Assembly: GCF_002179635.1 (NCBI RefSeq)
Contig: NZ_NFOE01000091.1
Coordinates: 1 to 64,000, forward strand
Length of the DNA stretch: 64,000 bases
DNA from: Campylobacter jejuni
GTDB lineage: Bacteria; Campylobacterota; Campylobacteria; Campylobacterales; Campylobacteraceae
Direction: 5' to 3'
Shown piece after piece: positions 33,440 to 42,669 of the stretch. The stretch's first letter is position 1, and each line of letters begins with the position of its first letter. Below the pieces are notes generated by a model, which had not been told where the DNA came from, made no database searches, and worked only from the letters and a program-made list of their open reading frames with translations. The position numbers were made by a program, and so were the translations under genes.

Positions 33440-34444
33440 TTGGATTTTTCGTATTTATTGTTAAAAACATTGCCTAGTATGACTTTGGTTTTTAATATCT
33501 TAGCTTTATTTTTAGCTTATTTTTTTAAGCAAAATAAGATTTTTTTCTTACTTTTGTTGATTTTATGTGCTAGGGCTTTATCTTTAGTGGCAAGTGAATA
33601 TCAAGCGCATTTGTTTATCTCGGTGTTTTTACCTTTTTCTTTTGTGCTTTTTGTGTTTTTACAAGATAGCAAACTTGTGTTTGAAAGAATTAATCTCATT
33701 AAATTTGCGTATTTAGCCTTCATGGGTTTTGTAGCGTTAATACTTAGCACAAGTACTAATTTTAATGCAAGTATTACAAGTGAAATTTTTGGCCTTTCAA
33801 CGCAATTTTTTAAGCCTATTAGTGAGTTAAGCTTTTGTGTGTTTTGGGTGGGAATGATATTTTTATTATTTTCGTATTTTAAAAACAATGATTTTCATTT
33901 TTTACTAGCTTATATGGGCTTGAGTGTGCAGTTTTTATTTTACAATAGTGTTGATTTGGGTTATTATGAATTTGCTTCTTTGGTGTTGATAGGATTTTTA
34001 GTGTATAAAGCTTATAAAATAGCCTTTTTTGACACTTTAACCAATTTGCCAAATTTAAAAGCCTTAAGAAGATATGCTCAAGGGCTTGAAAATTTTCATT
34101 TAGCCTTGATTGAAGTAAAAAATATCAATGAAATTTATCATCAAAAAGGCTCAAAAATAGGTGAGTTTATAATGCATGAATTTGCTAGGATTTTAAAAAA
34201 AGCTTTACATGCTAGGGTTTTTAAAGATGATAAGGATTATTTTATCATTGTATTTGAAAATGAAAATATAGCTTTTGTGCAAAGCAAGCTTCAAATGCTT
34301 GAAAATTTTATGCAAAAATATAGTTTTGAATTGAAAGAGCAAAATGCAAAATTAGAAATTAAACTTTGTTTATCAAGCAAAAATGAAAACATAGAAGAAA
34401 GTTTAAAACAAGCAAAATTAGAACTTAGAAGACAAAAGGATTAA
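33440..34444 (+). CDS. Membrane protein with degenerate GGDEF domain
   Basis: The first ~195 residues contain about six hydrophobic segments (LVFNILALFLAYFF; FFLLLLILCARALSLV; LFISVFLPFSFVLFVFL and others). The C-terminal part has the start of a diguanylate cyclase domain, DTLTNLPNLKALRRYA, but where the catalytic GGDEF should be it reads RVFKDDKDYFIIVFE. It should therefore not make cyclic di-GMP and may be a receptor or structural relic. Start is a TTG with AAGG about 10 bases ahead. It is followed after 1 base by the pmm-like gene, suggesting co-transcription. Confidence 0.75.
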   Translation: MDFSYLLLKTLPSMTLVFNILALFLAYFFKQNKIFFLLLLILCARALSLVASEYQAHLFISVFLPFSFVLFVFLQDSKLVFERINLIKFAYLAFMGFVALILSTSTNFNASITSEIFGLSTQFFKPISELSFCVFWVGMIFLLFSYFKNNDFHFLLAYMGLSVQFLFYNSVDLGYYEFASLVLIGFLVYKAYKIAFFDTLTNLPNLKALRRYAQGLENFHLALIEVKNINEIYHQKGSKIGEFIMHEFARILKKALHARVFKDDKDYFIIVFENENIAFVQSKLQMLENFMQKYSFELKEQNAKLEIKLCLSSKNENIEESLKQAKLELRRQKD

Positions 34445-34445
34445 A

Positions 34446-35813
34446 ATGTTAGATTTGATTTTTAGAGAGTATGATATAAGAGGGCTTTACCCAAGTGAGT
34501 TAAATGAAAAAAGTGTAAAAGCCATAGGCTATGCTTTGGGTTTAGAAATGAAATCAAGAGGTTGTGAGAAAGTAAGCGTAGGTTATGATGCAAGATATAG
34601 TGCAAATGAACTTTTTAATTATTTAATCAGTGGTTTAAATAAAGCTAATATGCAAGTTTTTAATATAGGCTTAGCACCAACTCCTATGGGGTATTTTAGT
34701 TTATTTTTTGATGATATTTTTGATGCAAATATTATGATAACAGGCTCACATAATCCAAAAGAATACAATGGCTTTAAAATCACGATTAACAAAGAAAGTT
34801 TTTTTGGTACTGATTTGAAAAAGCTTTCTTTAAAAGTGCAAGAGTATTTAGAACTTGAAATCAATGATGATTTAAGATATGAAAATTATGATGTTAAAAG
34901 CTTATATATAGACTTTTTAGCTAAACATTTTTCACATCTTAAGGGCTATAAAGAAAAAATCATTATTGATTGTGCAAATGGAGCTACTGGAGTGATTATA
35001 AAGCCTTTGGTGGAAAAATTAAATCTTAATGCGCAAATTTTATTTGAAAATCCTGATGGAAATTTCCCAAATCACGCACCCGATCCAACAGAGCTTGAAA
35101 ATTTACACGCATTGCAAGTTGCGCTAAAAGAAAATGAAAACGCAAAAATGGGCTTTGCTTTTGATGGAGATGGAGATCGTTTAGTAGTCGCAAGTAAAGA
35201 TTATGTGTTTAAGGGTGATGAGCTTTGTTATTTATTTGCTAAAAATATAAAAAATCCTAGAGTTTTAGGTGAAGTAAAATGCTCTAAAAACCTCTTTGAT
35301 GAGGTAGCTAAATTTGGTTTTATCATGATGGGTAAGACCGGGCATTCTAACATTAAAAAAATGATGAAAGAGCAAAATATCGACATAGCAGCAGAGCTTA
35401 GTGGGCATATTTTCTTTAAAGATAGATATTTTGGTTATGATGATGGAATTTATGCATTTTTAAGAACCTTAGAGCTTTTAGTAAATGGTTTTGATATAGA
35501 AAAATTAGTTAAAGAATTACCAAAACTTTATGCAAGCGAAGAGATTAAGCTTAAGGTTAGTGAAGAAAATAAATTTCAAATCATAGAAAAATTTAAAGAA
35601 AAAGTAAAAGCAAATGCTTTTGAAAATGTGCTTGATTGTAATGAAATTGACGGAGTTAGAATTACCTTTAAAGAAGGCTGGGCGCTTTTGCGTGCTTCTA
35701 ATACAAGTCCATATCTTATCATGCGTGCTGAAGCTACAAGTGCTGAATTTAAAGAATTTTTAGAAACAAGAGTAAAAGAACTTTTTGAAGAAATCATAAA
35801 AGAGCTTGCATAA
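34446..35813 (+). CDS. Phosphomannomutase/phosphoglucomutase
   Basis: Alpha-D-phosphohexomutase of the AlgC type that moves phosphate between carbons 1 and 6 of hexoses for glycan precursors. Signatures in order: FREYDIRGLYPSEL, the phosphoserine loop ITGSHNPKEYNGFKI (active serine near residue 100), the metal loop FAFDGDGDRLVVA written here as FDGDGDRL (about 240), sugar loop GEVKCSKN/ELSGHIFF, and C-terminal RASNTSPYLIMRAEA. Length 455 aa is normal. I recall a counterpart in C. jejuni annotated as a phospho-sugar mutase. It runs convergent into tilS with a 20-base overlap. Confidence 0.9.
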   Translation: MLDLIFREYDIRGLYPSELNEKSVKAIGYALGLEMKSRGCEKVSVGYDARYSANELFNYLISGLNKANMQVFNIGLAPTPMGYFSLFFDDIFDANIMITGSHNPKEYNGFKITINKESFFGTDLKKLSLKVQEYLELEINDDLRYENYDVKSLYIDFLAKHFSHLKGYKEKIIIDCANGATGVIIKPLVEKLNLNAQILFENPDGNFPNHAPDPTELENLHALQVALKENENAKMGFAFDGDGDRLVVASKDYVFKGDELCYLFAKNIKNPRVLGEVKCSKNLFDEVAKFGFIMMGKTGHSNIKKMMKEQNIDIAAELSGHIFFKDRYFGYDDGIYAFLRTLELLVNGFDIEKLVKELPKLYASEEIKLKVSEENKFQIIEKFKEKVKANAFENVLDCNEIDGVRITFKEGWALLRASNTSPYLIMRAEATSAEFKEFLETRVKELFEEIIKELA

Positions 35814-36753
35814 GTTCTTTTACATCAATATTTTTTGTGTATAAATATGCTCTTAAGAGTTTAGGGATTTTTGCTTTTCTATAAATTTCTTTAAATTCTT
35901 TTGACATTTTCTCACAACTTACAAAAGGAAAAATCAAAACTTTTTCTTGTATGTAAACAATGCCTATTTTATGCGAAATTACTCCATCGCCTTTTAAAGC
36001 TTCTTGTCTTTGTTTAGCACTTAAAAGTACTCCAAGTTTTTTAAAACATTTTGCGATTAAACTTTCATCTTTATGAGTAATGTAAATATTTTTAAATTCA
36101 TAAATATTTTCTTCTTTTAAGTCTTTTTCTAGGTATTTAAAGCTCTTTCTTACTCCATTTGGATAAAGCTTTAAAAACTCATTGGCAAAATTTTTGCGTA
36201 TGAAATTTCTAAAATATTTTTCATCATCATTACTCTCATCATGAAAATAAGTGATATTGTTTTCTTTTAAGTAATTTGAAATTTCTTCTTTAGGAATTTC
36301 AAGCAAGGGTCTTATGATAGTAAAATATTTTCTTTTTTCAATATCTTTAAAACCAAGTAATTCTCTAAGCCCTGCACCTTTAGAAAATTGCATTAAAAAC
36401 CATTCTAATTTATCGTTTAAATGATGAGCTAGTAAAAGATTATCATAAGAGTGATTTTTGCAAAGTTCTTCAAAAAACTCATAACGTAAAGCTCTTGCGC
36501 AAGCTTCGAAATTTTTTGTTATTTTGGGTGCGGTTTTGATGTAAATTTTTTTATGAAAATGCTTGGCTAATTCTTTGGCGCTTTGTTCCTCTTTATCACT
36601 ATTTTTGCGAGTTTTATAGTTTATAAAAGCAAGATCAAAATCTATATTTTTTTCTAAAAGTATGAAAAATAAAGCACTAGAATCACTCCCATGAGAAAAT
36701 GCTAAAAGATTTTTCCCTTGCTTTAAATGATTTAAATATTTGCTATCAATCAT
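35794..36753 (-). CDS. tilS: tRNA(Ile)-lysidine synthase TilS
   Basis: Modifies C34 of the AUA-reading tRNA-Ile to lysidine. The PP-loop near the N-terminus reads [15 protein letters not shown], with SHGSDS in place of the common SGGxDS, which is usual for Campylobacter. [22 protein letters not shown] and [15 protein letters not shown] are further family blocks. Length 319 aa is short, lacking most of the C-terminal domain of the 432-aa E. coli protein. The ATG at 36753 overlaps the rimO stop region; a TTG one codon upstream is also possible. Confidence 0.92.
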   Translation of the reverse strand: MIDSKYLNHLKQGKNLLAFSHGSDSSALFFILLEKNIDFDLAFINYKTRKNSDKEEQSAKELAKHFHKKIYIKTAPKITKNFEACARALRYEFFEELCKNHSYDNLLLAHHLNDKLEWFLMQFSKGAGLRELLGFKDIEKRKYFTIIRPLLEIPKEEISNYLKENNITYFHDESNDDEKYFRNFIRKNFANEFLKLYPNGVRKSFKYLEKDLKEENIYEFKNIYITHKDESLIAKCFKKLGVLLSAKQRQEALKGDGVISHKIGIVYIQEKVLIFPFVSCEKMSKEFKEIYRKAKIPKLLRAYLYTKNIDVKELMQALL

Positions 36754-38062
36754 CAAGCTTTCTTAAGGCTTTTGCAATGAGTTTTTTATCTAAGCTCTGT
36801 GTGATTTCACACTCATAAAGCTCGCCCATTTCTAAATTTCCACAATCACTTTCATTGATGAGAATTTCTCCATCTATATTTCTATCCCAACGCAAATCTT
36901 TTGCACCGATGAAAAATTCTCCTTCAGAGCTTTGTCCTTCGCAAAATGCTAAAGTTTTTTTGCCAACTTGTTGATTAAAACTTTTTTCTATACACTCATC
37001 AACAATTTTTTCTATCACTTTTAATCTTGTATTGATGATTTTACTAGGAATTTGTTCCATTTCAAAAGCTGCGGTATCTTCTTCTTTAGAATAAGCAAAA
37101 ACACTAATTCTATCAAAATCAAATTCTTTTATAAAAGCGCATAATTCTTCAAAATCCTCATCACTCTCTCCAGGGTGTCCTACTATAAAACCTGTGCGTA
37201 AAAATGAATTTGGCGCTTGTTTCATTAAATTTAAAAGTTCGATTAATTTAGCTTTATTAGCTCCGCGTTTCATGATTTTAAGCATATTATCACTGATGTG
37301 TTGTAAAGGCATATCAAAATAATTTACAAAAACTTTTGATTGAATGATCTTTTCTATTACTTCTTTACTAATGCTTGTTGGGTATAGATATAAAATTCTA
37401 GCAGCCTTTACACCTTGGATATTTTCTATAGCTTCAATAAGCTTTAAAAGTCCATCTTTTTGACCTTGATCAAATAAATACGAACTTGTATCTTGAGCGA
37501 TAAAAGAAAAGTCTTTATAGCCTTTTTTAATAAGCTCTTTTACTTCATTTACAATGCTTTCTAAACTTCTTGATTTGAGTTTTCCTTTAAAGCTTGGTAT
37601 GGCGCAAAATGAACATTTTTGATTGCACCCTTCAGCTATTTTGATAAAAGCATGATAGTTTGATCCTGTGATCACGCGATTGGTGTTTTTATCTTGTAAG
37701 TAAGTAGAATTTGAAAATAGATTAGTTTTTTTAAGTATTATCTCATCAATTTTTTCATAATCTCCCACACCGGTAAAAAGATCAACTTCAGGTAGTTCTT
37801 TCATCAATTCCTCACGGTAGCGTTGCATTAAACAGCCTGTTACAACTAACAATGAATCTTTTTTTCTTTGCTCGTGTAAGTCTAAAATCGCATTAATGCT
37901 TTCTTTTTTAGCACTATCTATAAAGCCACAGGTATTTACAATCAAAACATCAGCTATGCTTGGCTCATCACAAATTTCATAATCACTCAATCTTCCAAGC
38001 ATGATTTCACTATCAACTAAATTTTTATTACAACCTAAAGACATTAAAAAAAGTTTTGGCAT
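36746..38062 (-). CDS. rimO: Ribosomal protein uS12 methylthiotransferase RimO
   Basis: Radical-SAM enzyme that adds a methylthio group to an aspartate of ribosomal protein S12. An N-terminal UPF0004 domain with cluster cysteines ([35 protein letters not shown]) precedes the radical-SAM motif [13 protein letters not shown] (about 145) and a C-terminal TRAM domain. Length from the ATG at 38062 is 438 aa, as usual; a GTG three codons earlier is possible. It is divergent from prfB and coupled to tilS. Confidence 0.94.
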   Translation of the reverse strand: MPKLFLMSLGCNKNLVDSEIMLGRLSDYEICDEPSIADVLIVNTCGFIDSAKKESINAILDLHEQRKKDSLLVVTGCLMQRYREELMKELPEVDLFTGVGDYEKIDEIILKKTNLFSNSTYLQDKNTNRVITGSNYHAFIKIAEGCNQKCSFCAIPSFKGKLKSRSLESIVNEVKELIKKGYKDFSFIAQDTSSYLFDQGQKDGLLKLIEAIENIQGVKAARILYLYPTSISKEVIEKIIQSKVFVNYFDMPLQHISDNMLKIMKRGANKAKLIELLNLMKQAPNSFLRTGFIVGHPGESDEDFEELCAFIKEFDFDRISVFAYSKEEDTAAFEMEQIPSKIINTRLKVIEKIVDECIEKSFNQQVGKKTLAFCEGQSSEGEFFIGAKDLRWDRNIDGEILINESDCGNLEMGELYECEITQSLDKKLIAKALRKLDD

Positions 38063-38138
38063 ATTTCTCACTTTAAATGTTTTATTTTTTGCTAAAATTA
38101 TAAGATTAAATTATATCAAAATTAGAAAGAAAATTTTT

Positions 38139-39239
38139 ATGGATAATTACGAATACAGCGAACTTTTAAAAAAATTAAAAAACAAAGTTGGAAATATCGC
38201 TTCTATCATTAAGCCTGAAGAGATAAAAGCAAGATTAAAAGAAATAGAAAATTTAGAAAATTCCCCTTCTTTTTGGAGTGATGTAAAACAAGCAGGAGTG
38301 ATAGGTAAAGAAAAAACTAAAATTTCAAATTTACTTAAAAATTATGAAAATGCAAATAATGCTTTAAATGATGCTAGCGAGCTTTTTGATCTAGCTAATA
38401 GTGAAAATGACTTAGATACTATAGAAGCTTTATTTGAAGATGCAAACAAGCTAGAAGATCTTATTGTAAATCTTGAAATTTCTATGCTTTTAAGTGGGGA
38501 AAATGATGGTAAAAACGCCATAGTTTCTATTCACCCAGGAGCGGGTGGAACGGAGAGTAATGACTGGGCTAGTATGCTTTATAGGATGTATTTGAGATTT
38601 TGTGAAAGAGAAGGTTTTAAAGTAGAAACACTTGACTTTCAAGAAGGCGAAGAAGCAGGACTTAAAGATGTTAGTTTTTTAGTAAAAGGTGAAAATGCTT
38701 ATGGGTATTTAAAAGCTGAAAATGGTATTCATCGTTTAGTAAGAACTTCTCCATTTGATAGTGCAGGGCGTCGCCATACGAGTTTTTCTAGTGTGATGGT
38801 TTCACCTGAACTTGATGATGATATAGAAATAGAAATTGAAGAAAAAGATATAAGGATTGATTATTATAGAGCAAGCGGAGCAGGTGGGCAGCATGTTAAT
38901 AAAACTGAATCAGCAGTGCGCATAACTCATATGCCAAGTGGTATAGTAGTGCAATGTCAAAACGATAGAAGCCAACACAAAAACAAAGCAACTGCTTTTA
39001 AAATGCTAAAATCACGCCTTTATGAGCTTGAGCTTATGAAACAACAAGATGAAGCAAATTCAAGCGAAAAAAGTGAGATAGGCTGGGGTCATCAAATCCG
39101 CTCTTATGTGCTTTTTCCTTATCAACAAGTTAAAGATACACGCTCAAACGAAGCTTTTTCGCAGGTTGATAATATTTTAGATGGGGATATTAAAAAAATC
39201 ATAGAAGGTGTTTTAATAGCGCAAAAAGCACAAGATTAA
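38139..39239 (+). CDS. prfB: Peptide chain release factor 2
   Basis: Terminates translation at UGA and UAA. The GGQ motif is in [18 protein letters not shown] (about residue 245), and the codon-reading region lies before it ([19 protein letters not shown]). The frame runs open from the ATG at 38139 for 366 aa with no internal UGA, so the programmed +1 frameshift of E. coli prfB is absent. Upstream in-frame codons from 38001 would overlap rimO and are rejected. Confidence 0.95.
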   Translation: MDNYEYSELLKKLKNKVGNIASIIKPEEIKARLKEIENLENSPSFWSDVKQAGVIGKEKTKISNLLKNYENANNALNDASELFDLANSENDLDTIEALFEDANKLEDLIVNLEISMLLSGENDGKNAIVSIHPGAGGTESNDWASMLYRMYLRFCEREGFKVETLDFQEGEEAGLKDVSFLVKGENAYGYLKAENGIHRLVRTSPFDSAGRRHTSFSSVMVSPELDDDIEIEIEEKDIRIDYYRASGAGGQHVNKTESAVRITHMPSGIVVQCQNDRSQHKNKATAFKMLKSRLYELELMKQQDEANSSEKSEIGWGHQIRSYVLFPYQQVKDTRSNEAFSQVDNILDGDIKKIIEGVLIAQKAQD

Positions 39240-39258
39240 TACTACAAAAGGATATTAA

Positions 39259-40095
39259 ATGGAAAAAATTCTAGTTTGTGTAGATGTTTTAGAGCCTTGT
39301 AGAGAAAGTTTGTATTATGGGGTGTATTTAGCTAAAAAGCTAGATTTACCTTTAATGTTTTTATATACCATAGAACCAAATTTTACTAATGCTGAATTAG
39401 CTTGTAGTTTTGGCATAGGTGCTAGTGGGTGTGTGATTGAAGATTTAGTAGAAGAGCAAAGTCAAAAAAATGAAAATCTTTGTAAAAAAGGGCAAAGAAT
39501 TTTAGAAGAATTTTGTGCTTATGCAAAAGAACAAGGCGTAAAAGAATGCTTTAGTGTGCAAAAAGATGGAGATTTAGAAGAAGTTTTAAAAGAATATAAT
39601 GATCAAATAAGATTAGCCATAGCAGGTTTAAAAGGCGGAGGTAAGAAAAATAAAATAGGCATTCATACAGAAGAATTAGTAAGAGCTTTAAATGTACCTA
39701 TTTTGCTTGTAAATTCTGCCTTTAAAGAGATTAAAAGTGTGATGATGGCTTATGATGGGAGTAATTTAGCTAAAAAGGCTATAGAGCAAGCCATTAAAAG
39801 ACCTATTTTTAAAGAAGCAAAGCGTTATGTGGTAAATGTTTCTAAAGATGAAAAAGCTTCTTGTGAGTTATTAGCTCAAGTAAGTCAAATTTTTAAAGAA
39901 GCAAATTTAAATGTACAAACTCAGCATTTAAGTGGAGAGATTACTCAGGCTTTATTTGATTTTGGTGAACAAAATGATATAGATTTATTGATCATGGGAG
40001 CTTATTCGCATCATTGGTTAAAAAGTATTTTATTTGGTAGTTTGACAAATGATATTTTAACTAAGGCTAAAAAACCTTTATTGTTAATTCGCTAA
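39259..40095 (+). CDS. Tandem universal stress protein (UspA family)
   Basis: Two Usp domains in one 278-aa chain. Domain 1 (residues 1-150) starts KILVCVDVLEPCRESLYYGVYLA; domain 2 (about 155-278) starts SVMMAYDGSNLAKKAIEQA and ends with an ATP-type loop LLIMGAYSHHWLKSILFGSLTNDIL, matching G-x2-G-x9-G(S/T) loosely. Nucleotide binding is plausible in domain 2 only. The stop shares its last base with the start of the ion-channel gene, so the two proteins are made together. Confidence 0.85.
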   Translation: MEKILVCVDVLEPCRESLYYGVYLAKKLDLPLMFLYTIEPNFTNAELACSFGIGASGCVIEDLVEEQSQKNENLCKKGQRILEEFCAYAKEQGVKECFSVQKDGDLEEVLKEYNDQIRLAIAGLKGGGKKNKIGIHTEELVRALNVPILLVNSAFKEIKSVMMAYDGSNLAKKAIEQAIKRPIFKEAKRYVVNVSKDEKASCELLAQVSQIFKEANLNVQTQHLSGEITQALFDFGEQNDIDLLIMGAYSHHWLKSILFGSLTNDILTKAKKPLLLIR

Positions 40096-40784
40096 TGCTA
40101 TATCATAGACTTTTAAATCATTATATTGGCATTTATCATAAAAGTACCAAACGATTTCTTTTTGTTTGGACTTTGCTTGCTGTGGTGCCTTTATTTTGTA
40201 GTTTTTTATTTGATGAGCTTGCTATTTATGCAACGGGTAAAATTACTTCTGAAATTTTATTTTTAATTTTAAATATTATTCCTATTATGGTAGCTATAGC
40301 ATTGATGATGTTTTTGCTTATTAGTATTTGGGCTGCTTTTAGTAGTAAGATTAATATTAAAGAAAAATTTTTTATTATTTTATATGCTTATGTTTTGATA
40401 TGGTTTGCGTATGGGAATTTGTATTATTTTTCTTGTGATGTAGATAATTATAATAGAATGTTAATTGCTACTCAAAAAAATGAAAATTTAGATATTGTAG
40501 ATTTACAAGAAAAAGTTATAGAGGTACAGTTTCAAACCCCTATAAGAGGAATTCATAATTTTTGGTCTTTAGATGATGACTTAAAACCTCAAATTCAAAA
40601 TAGAATAAAAGGTTTGGTTGATTGTTATTATTTTAGTGGAGTTACTATGCTAACGATAGGTTTTGGCGATGTAACGCCCGTTAGTTCTTTGTTAAGATTA
40701 TTTAGTGTATTTCAAGGATTTTTAGGGCAGGTTATTGTTGTCATTGCTATGGGGCTTTGGATTAATCAAGCAGGTAAGCAATAG
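40095..40784 (+). CDS. Small potassium-channel-like membrane protein
   Basis: Four hydrophobic segments: about residues 22-42, 58-85, 94-115, and a pore helix plus final segment at 175-225. The selectivity filter MLTIGFGDVTPVSS is that of two-pore-helix potassium channels (TxGFGD). A ~60-residue soluble loop (about 120-178) lies between segment 3 and the pore. No RCK or cyclic-nucleotide domain follows, so gating must come from elsewhere; the coupled Usp protein is a candidate partner. Length 229 aa. Ends at a hairpin. Confidence 0.78.
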   Translation: MLYHRLLNHYIGIYHKSTKRFLFVWTLLAVVPLFCSFLFDELAIYATGKITSEILFLILNIIPIMVAIALMMFLLISIWAAFSSKINIKEKFFIILYAYVLIWFAYGNLYYFSCDVDNYNRMLIATQKNENLDIVDLQEKVIEVQFQTPIRGIHNFWSLDDDLKPQIQNRIKGLVDCYYFSGVTMLTIGFGDVTPVSSLLRLFSVFQGFLGQVIVVIAMGLWINQAGKQ

Positions 40785-40790
40785 CTTACC
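40773..40790 (+). terminator. Hairpin at the end of the ion-channel gene
   Basis: GGTAAGC-AATA-GCTTACC, a perfect 7-base stem covering the stop codon. The T-run after it is poor (TTGCG), so it may be a processing or stabilising hairpin rather than a strong terminator. Confidence 0.5.
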
Positions 40791-40796
40791 TTGCGA

Positions 40797-41399
40797 TCAA
40801 TGTTTTATAGCATATTTATTTTGTATTTCTTCGTGCCCTAGTATCTTTTGAATATTACAATTTTTATCAATATCTAATTTTTTAACATCATAGTGAAAAT
40901 TAGTACAATTATGCAATAAAAATGCCATTGTTTTAGCATTGTGTACATCCCATCTTGATAAATCTTGATCAAATTGTTTGCAGTTTTCAAACATATGTGC
41001 CATTGTAATGGCATTATGCACATCCCAATTTTCTACTTTATGATTAAATTTAAGACAATTACAAAACATATACTTGGTATCTTTAACATTTGACATATTC
41101 CAAGAAGATAAGTCTTGATCAAAAGATTCACAATCAAAAAACATTCCTTCCATGTTTTCAACATTTCTAACATTCCATTTAGAAATATCATGATTAAAGC
41201 TTTTGCAGCAATAAAACATATAAGACATATCTTTAACATTTGATACATCCCATTTTTCTATACCATTAAAATTAGTCCTAGTAGAATAGTAGAATAAATA
41301 AGACATATCCGTGATTAAGCTTACATCGATTTCATCTAAGGTAATAAGCTCTTCTCTAACAAGAGCAACTAATTCGCTTTTTGTTTTAGGCGTGAACAT
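40797..41399 (-). CDS. BspA-like leucine-rich repeat protein (DUF285)
   Basis: About 200 aa consisting of an N-terminal cap (TKSELVALVREELITLDEIDVSLITDMSYLF) and six consecutive ~25-residue BspA-type repeats with the pattern W-[DN]-V-x-N-[VA]-x-x-M-x-x-M-F-x-x-C-x-x-F-[ND]-x-D. The last repeats drift from consensus (FLLHNCTNFHYDVKKLDI). There is no signal peptide, cell-wall anchor or membrane segment, so the protein may stay in the cytoplasm or use another route. Such repeats are found in surface antigens of Treponema and Bacteroidetes and are scattered in Campylobacter and Helicobacter. It is alone, with its own promoter. Function unknown. Confidence 0.82.
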   Translation of the reverse strand: MFTPKTKSELVALVREELITLDEIDVSLITDMSYLFYYSTRTNFNGIEKWDVSNVKDMSYMFYCCKSFNHDISKWNVRNVENMEGMFFDCESFDQDLSSWNMSNVKDTKYMFCNCLKFNHKVENWDVHNAITMAHMFENCKQFDQDLSRWDVHNAKTMAFLLHNCTNFHYDVKKLDIDKNCNIQKILGHEEIQNKYAIKH

Positions 41400-41432
41400 G
41401 TTAGCTCCTTTTTTGGTATTTATTTCATCTCA

Positions 41433-41438
41433 ATTATA
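41433..41438 (-). promoter_or_regulatory. -10 element of the BspA-like gene
   Basis: On the - strand this reads TATAAT within TAGTATTATAATTGAG, about 35 bases before the ATG at 41399. No -35 is evident, as usual for this genus. A GGAGC ribosome site follows. Confidence 0.55.
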
Positions 41439-41500
41439 ATACTATTTAAATATAAAGTAGTAAAAAATAAATATTAAATTAATAAAAAAATATAAAATGC

Positions 41501-41531
41501 TATAATATGTTTCATAATGAAACATATTATA
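41501..41531. repeat. 31-base perfect palindrome at the end of yeiH
   Basis: Arms of 15 bases (TATAATATGTTTCAT and its complement) around a single A. It overlaps the yeiH stop codon. On the - strand a T-rich stretch follows, so it can end yeiH transcription; on the + strand it also includes TGCTATAAT, an extended -10 reading antisense into yeiH. It could alternatively be an operator. Confidence 0.65.
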
Positions 41532-42564
41532 AATTTAATAAGAAAATTAAGCTAATTGATATAAAGATTAACCAAATAAAAAGCAACAATGCCATTAAAA
41601 ATGGTTTAAAACCTGCATTTTTTAAAACATTTTTATGAATATTCACTCCCAAAGCTACCATAGCCATAGAAAGTAAAAGTGTGTCTATGGTTTGTATGCT
41701 TGGTTTTATATAGTTAAGCGCAAAATCGGTATTTAATATTTCAAGTGAGCTAATACCACAAGCAAATAAAAACCACAAAGCAAAATAAGGAATATTTGCT
41801 TTAATGGAAATTTTTTCATTATTTTTGCTTAGAAATTTTAATGAAAAAAGACTTAAGAAAATCAAAAAAGGTACTAACATTAAAACACGCATCATTTTTT
41901 CTATGACAGCACCATCTCCTGCTTGCACAGCTTCACCTGCTGCAACAGCATGTGCAACTTCATGCAAGCTTGCTCCCATGAAATAGCCCATTTGCTTTAA
42001 ATTAAAAAAATCAAACCAACCCAAATTCCAAGCCAAAGGATATAAAAACATCCCTAAAGTTCCAAAAACCACCACAGTGCAAACTGCCACGCCAACTTTA
42101 GCAGAGCCACCTTTAACAATGCTTTCACTAGCCATCACAGCAGCTGCTCCACAAATGCTTGAGCCACTACTTATAAGTATACTTTCTTTAAGATCAAGTT
42201 TGAATAATTTTCCTAGCAAAAGCCCTATAAAAAAGGTAGAAAATACCACTAAAAATGCTAATAAAATCCCATTTAATCCAACTTTTTCTAAATCATTAAA
42301 AGTAATTCTAAAGCCATAAAGTATAATCCCAAGTCTTAAAATTTCTTTTGTTGCTATGTTTAAAACTCCTGATTTTTTGAGTAAATTTGCATTTTGATGT
42401 GCTAAATTTCCTATTAAAGCTCCCAAAATTACAGCTATGATTAAAGCTGAAATTCCAAGATTTTTGAAAAAACTAAGCTCAGAAATAGCAAAAGCACAAA
42501 AAGCAAGAGTAAAAAGCAGTAAAAAAGCTTCAAATTTTCTATGTTTATATATATTTTTATGCAT
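41527..42564 (-). CDS. YeiH/UPF0324-family membrane transporter
   Basis: Inner-membrane protein of the YeiH family (putative sulfate or related anion exporter). About ten hydrophobic segments; conserved blocks are AVILGALIGNLAHQNANLLKKSG, GIILYGFRITFNDLEKVG, SSGSSICGAAAVMASESIVKGGSAKVGVAV and a histidine motif GASLHEVAHAVAAG. Length 345 aa is normal. It is divergent from a LysR-type gene, the arrangement seen with yeiE/yeiH in enterobacteria, so the regulator probably controls it. The transported compound is not established. Confidence 0.85.
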   Translation of the reverse strand: MHKNIYKHRKFEAFLLLFTLAFCAFAISELSFFKNLGISALIIAVILGALIGNLAHQNANLLKKSGVLNIATKEILRLGIILYGFRITFNDLEKVGLNGILLAFLVVFSTFFIGLLLGKLFKLDLKESILISSGSSICGAAAVMASESIVKGGSAKVGVAVCTVVVFGTLGMFLYPLAWNLGWFDFFNLKQMGYFMGASLHEVAHAVAAGEAVQAGDGAVIEKMMRVLMLVPFLIFLSLFSLKFLSKNNEKISIKANIPYFALWFLFACGISSLEILNTDFALNYIKPSIQTIDTLLLSMAMVALGVNIHKNVLKNAGFKPFLMALLLFIWLIFISISLIFLLNL

Positions 42565-42669
42565 GAAATTTTCCTTTTTTATTTTTTGTAATCTTAATGA
42601 TTTTTTTATGATAAGTAAAATTAATTTTATTTGATATAATGATTAAAAATATTTATCAAAAGAGTGCTT

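Noticed and set aside
38001..38138. Longer PrfB start at 38001
   Set aside because: It overlaps the beginning of rimO on the other strand; the usual release factor 2 N-terminus begins at 38139 and gives 366 aa.
38139..39239. Programmed frameshift in prfB
   Set aside because: The frame is continuous with no internal UGA near codon 25, so the E. coli-type frameshift is absent.
41804..42634. Series of + strand open frames opposite yeiH
   Set aside because: Antisense shadows of a membrane protein gene, without ribosome sites; only the possible antisense RNA start at the palindrome seemed worth noting.
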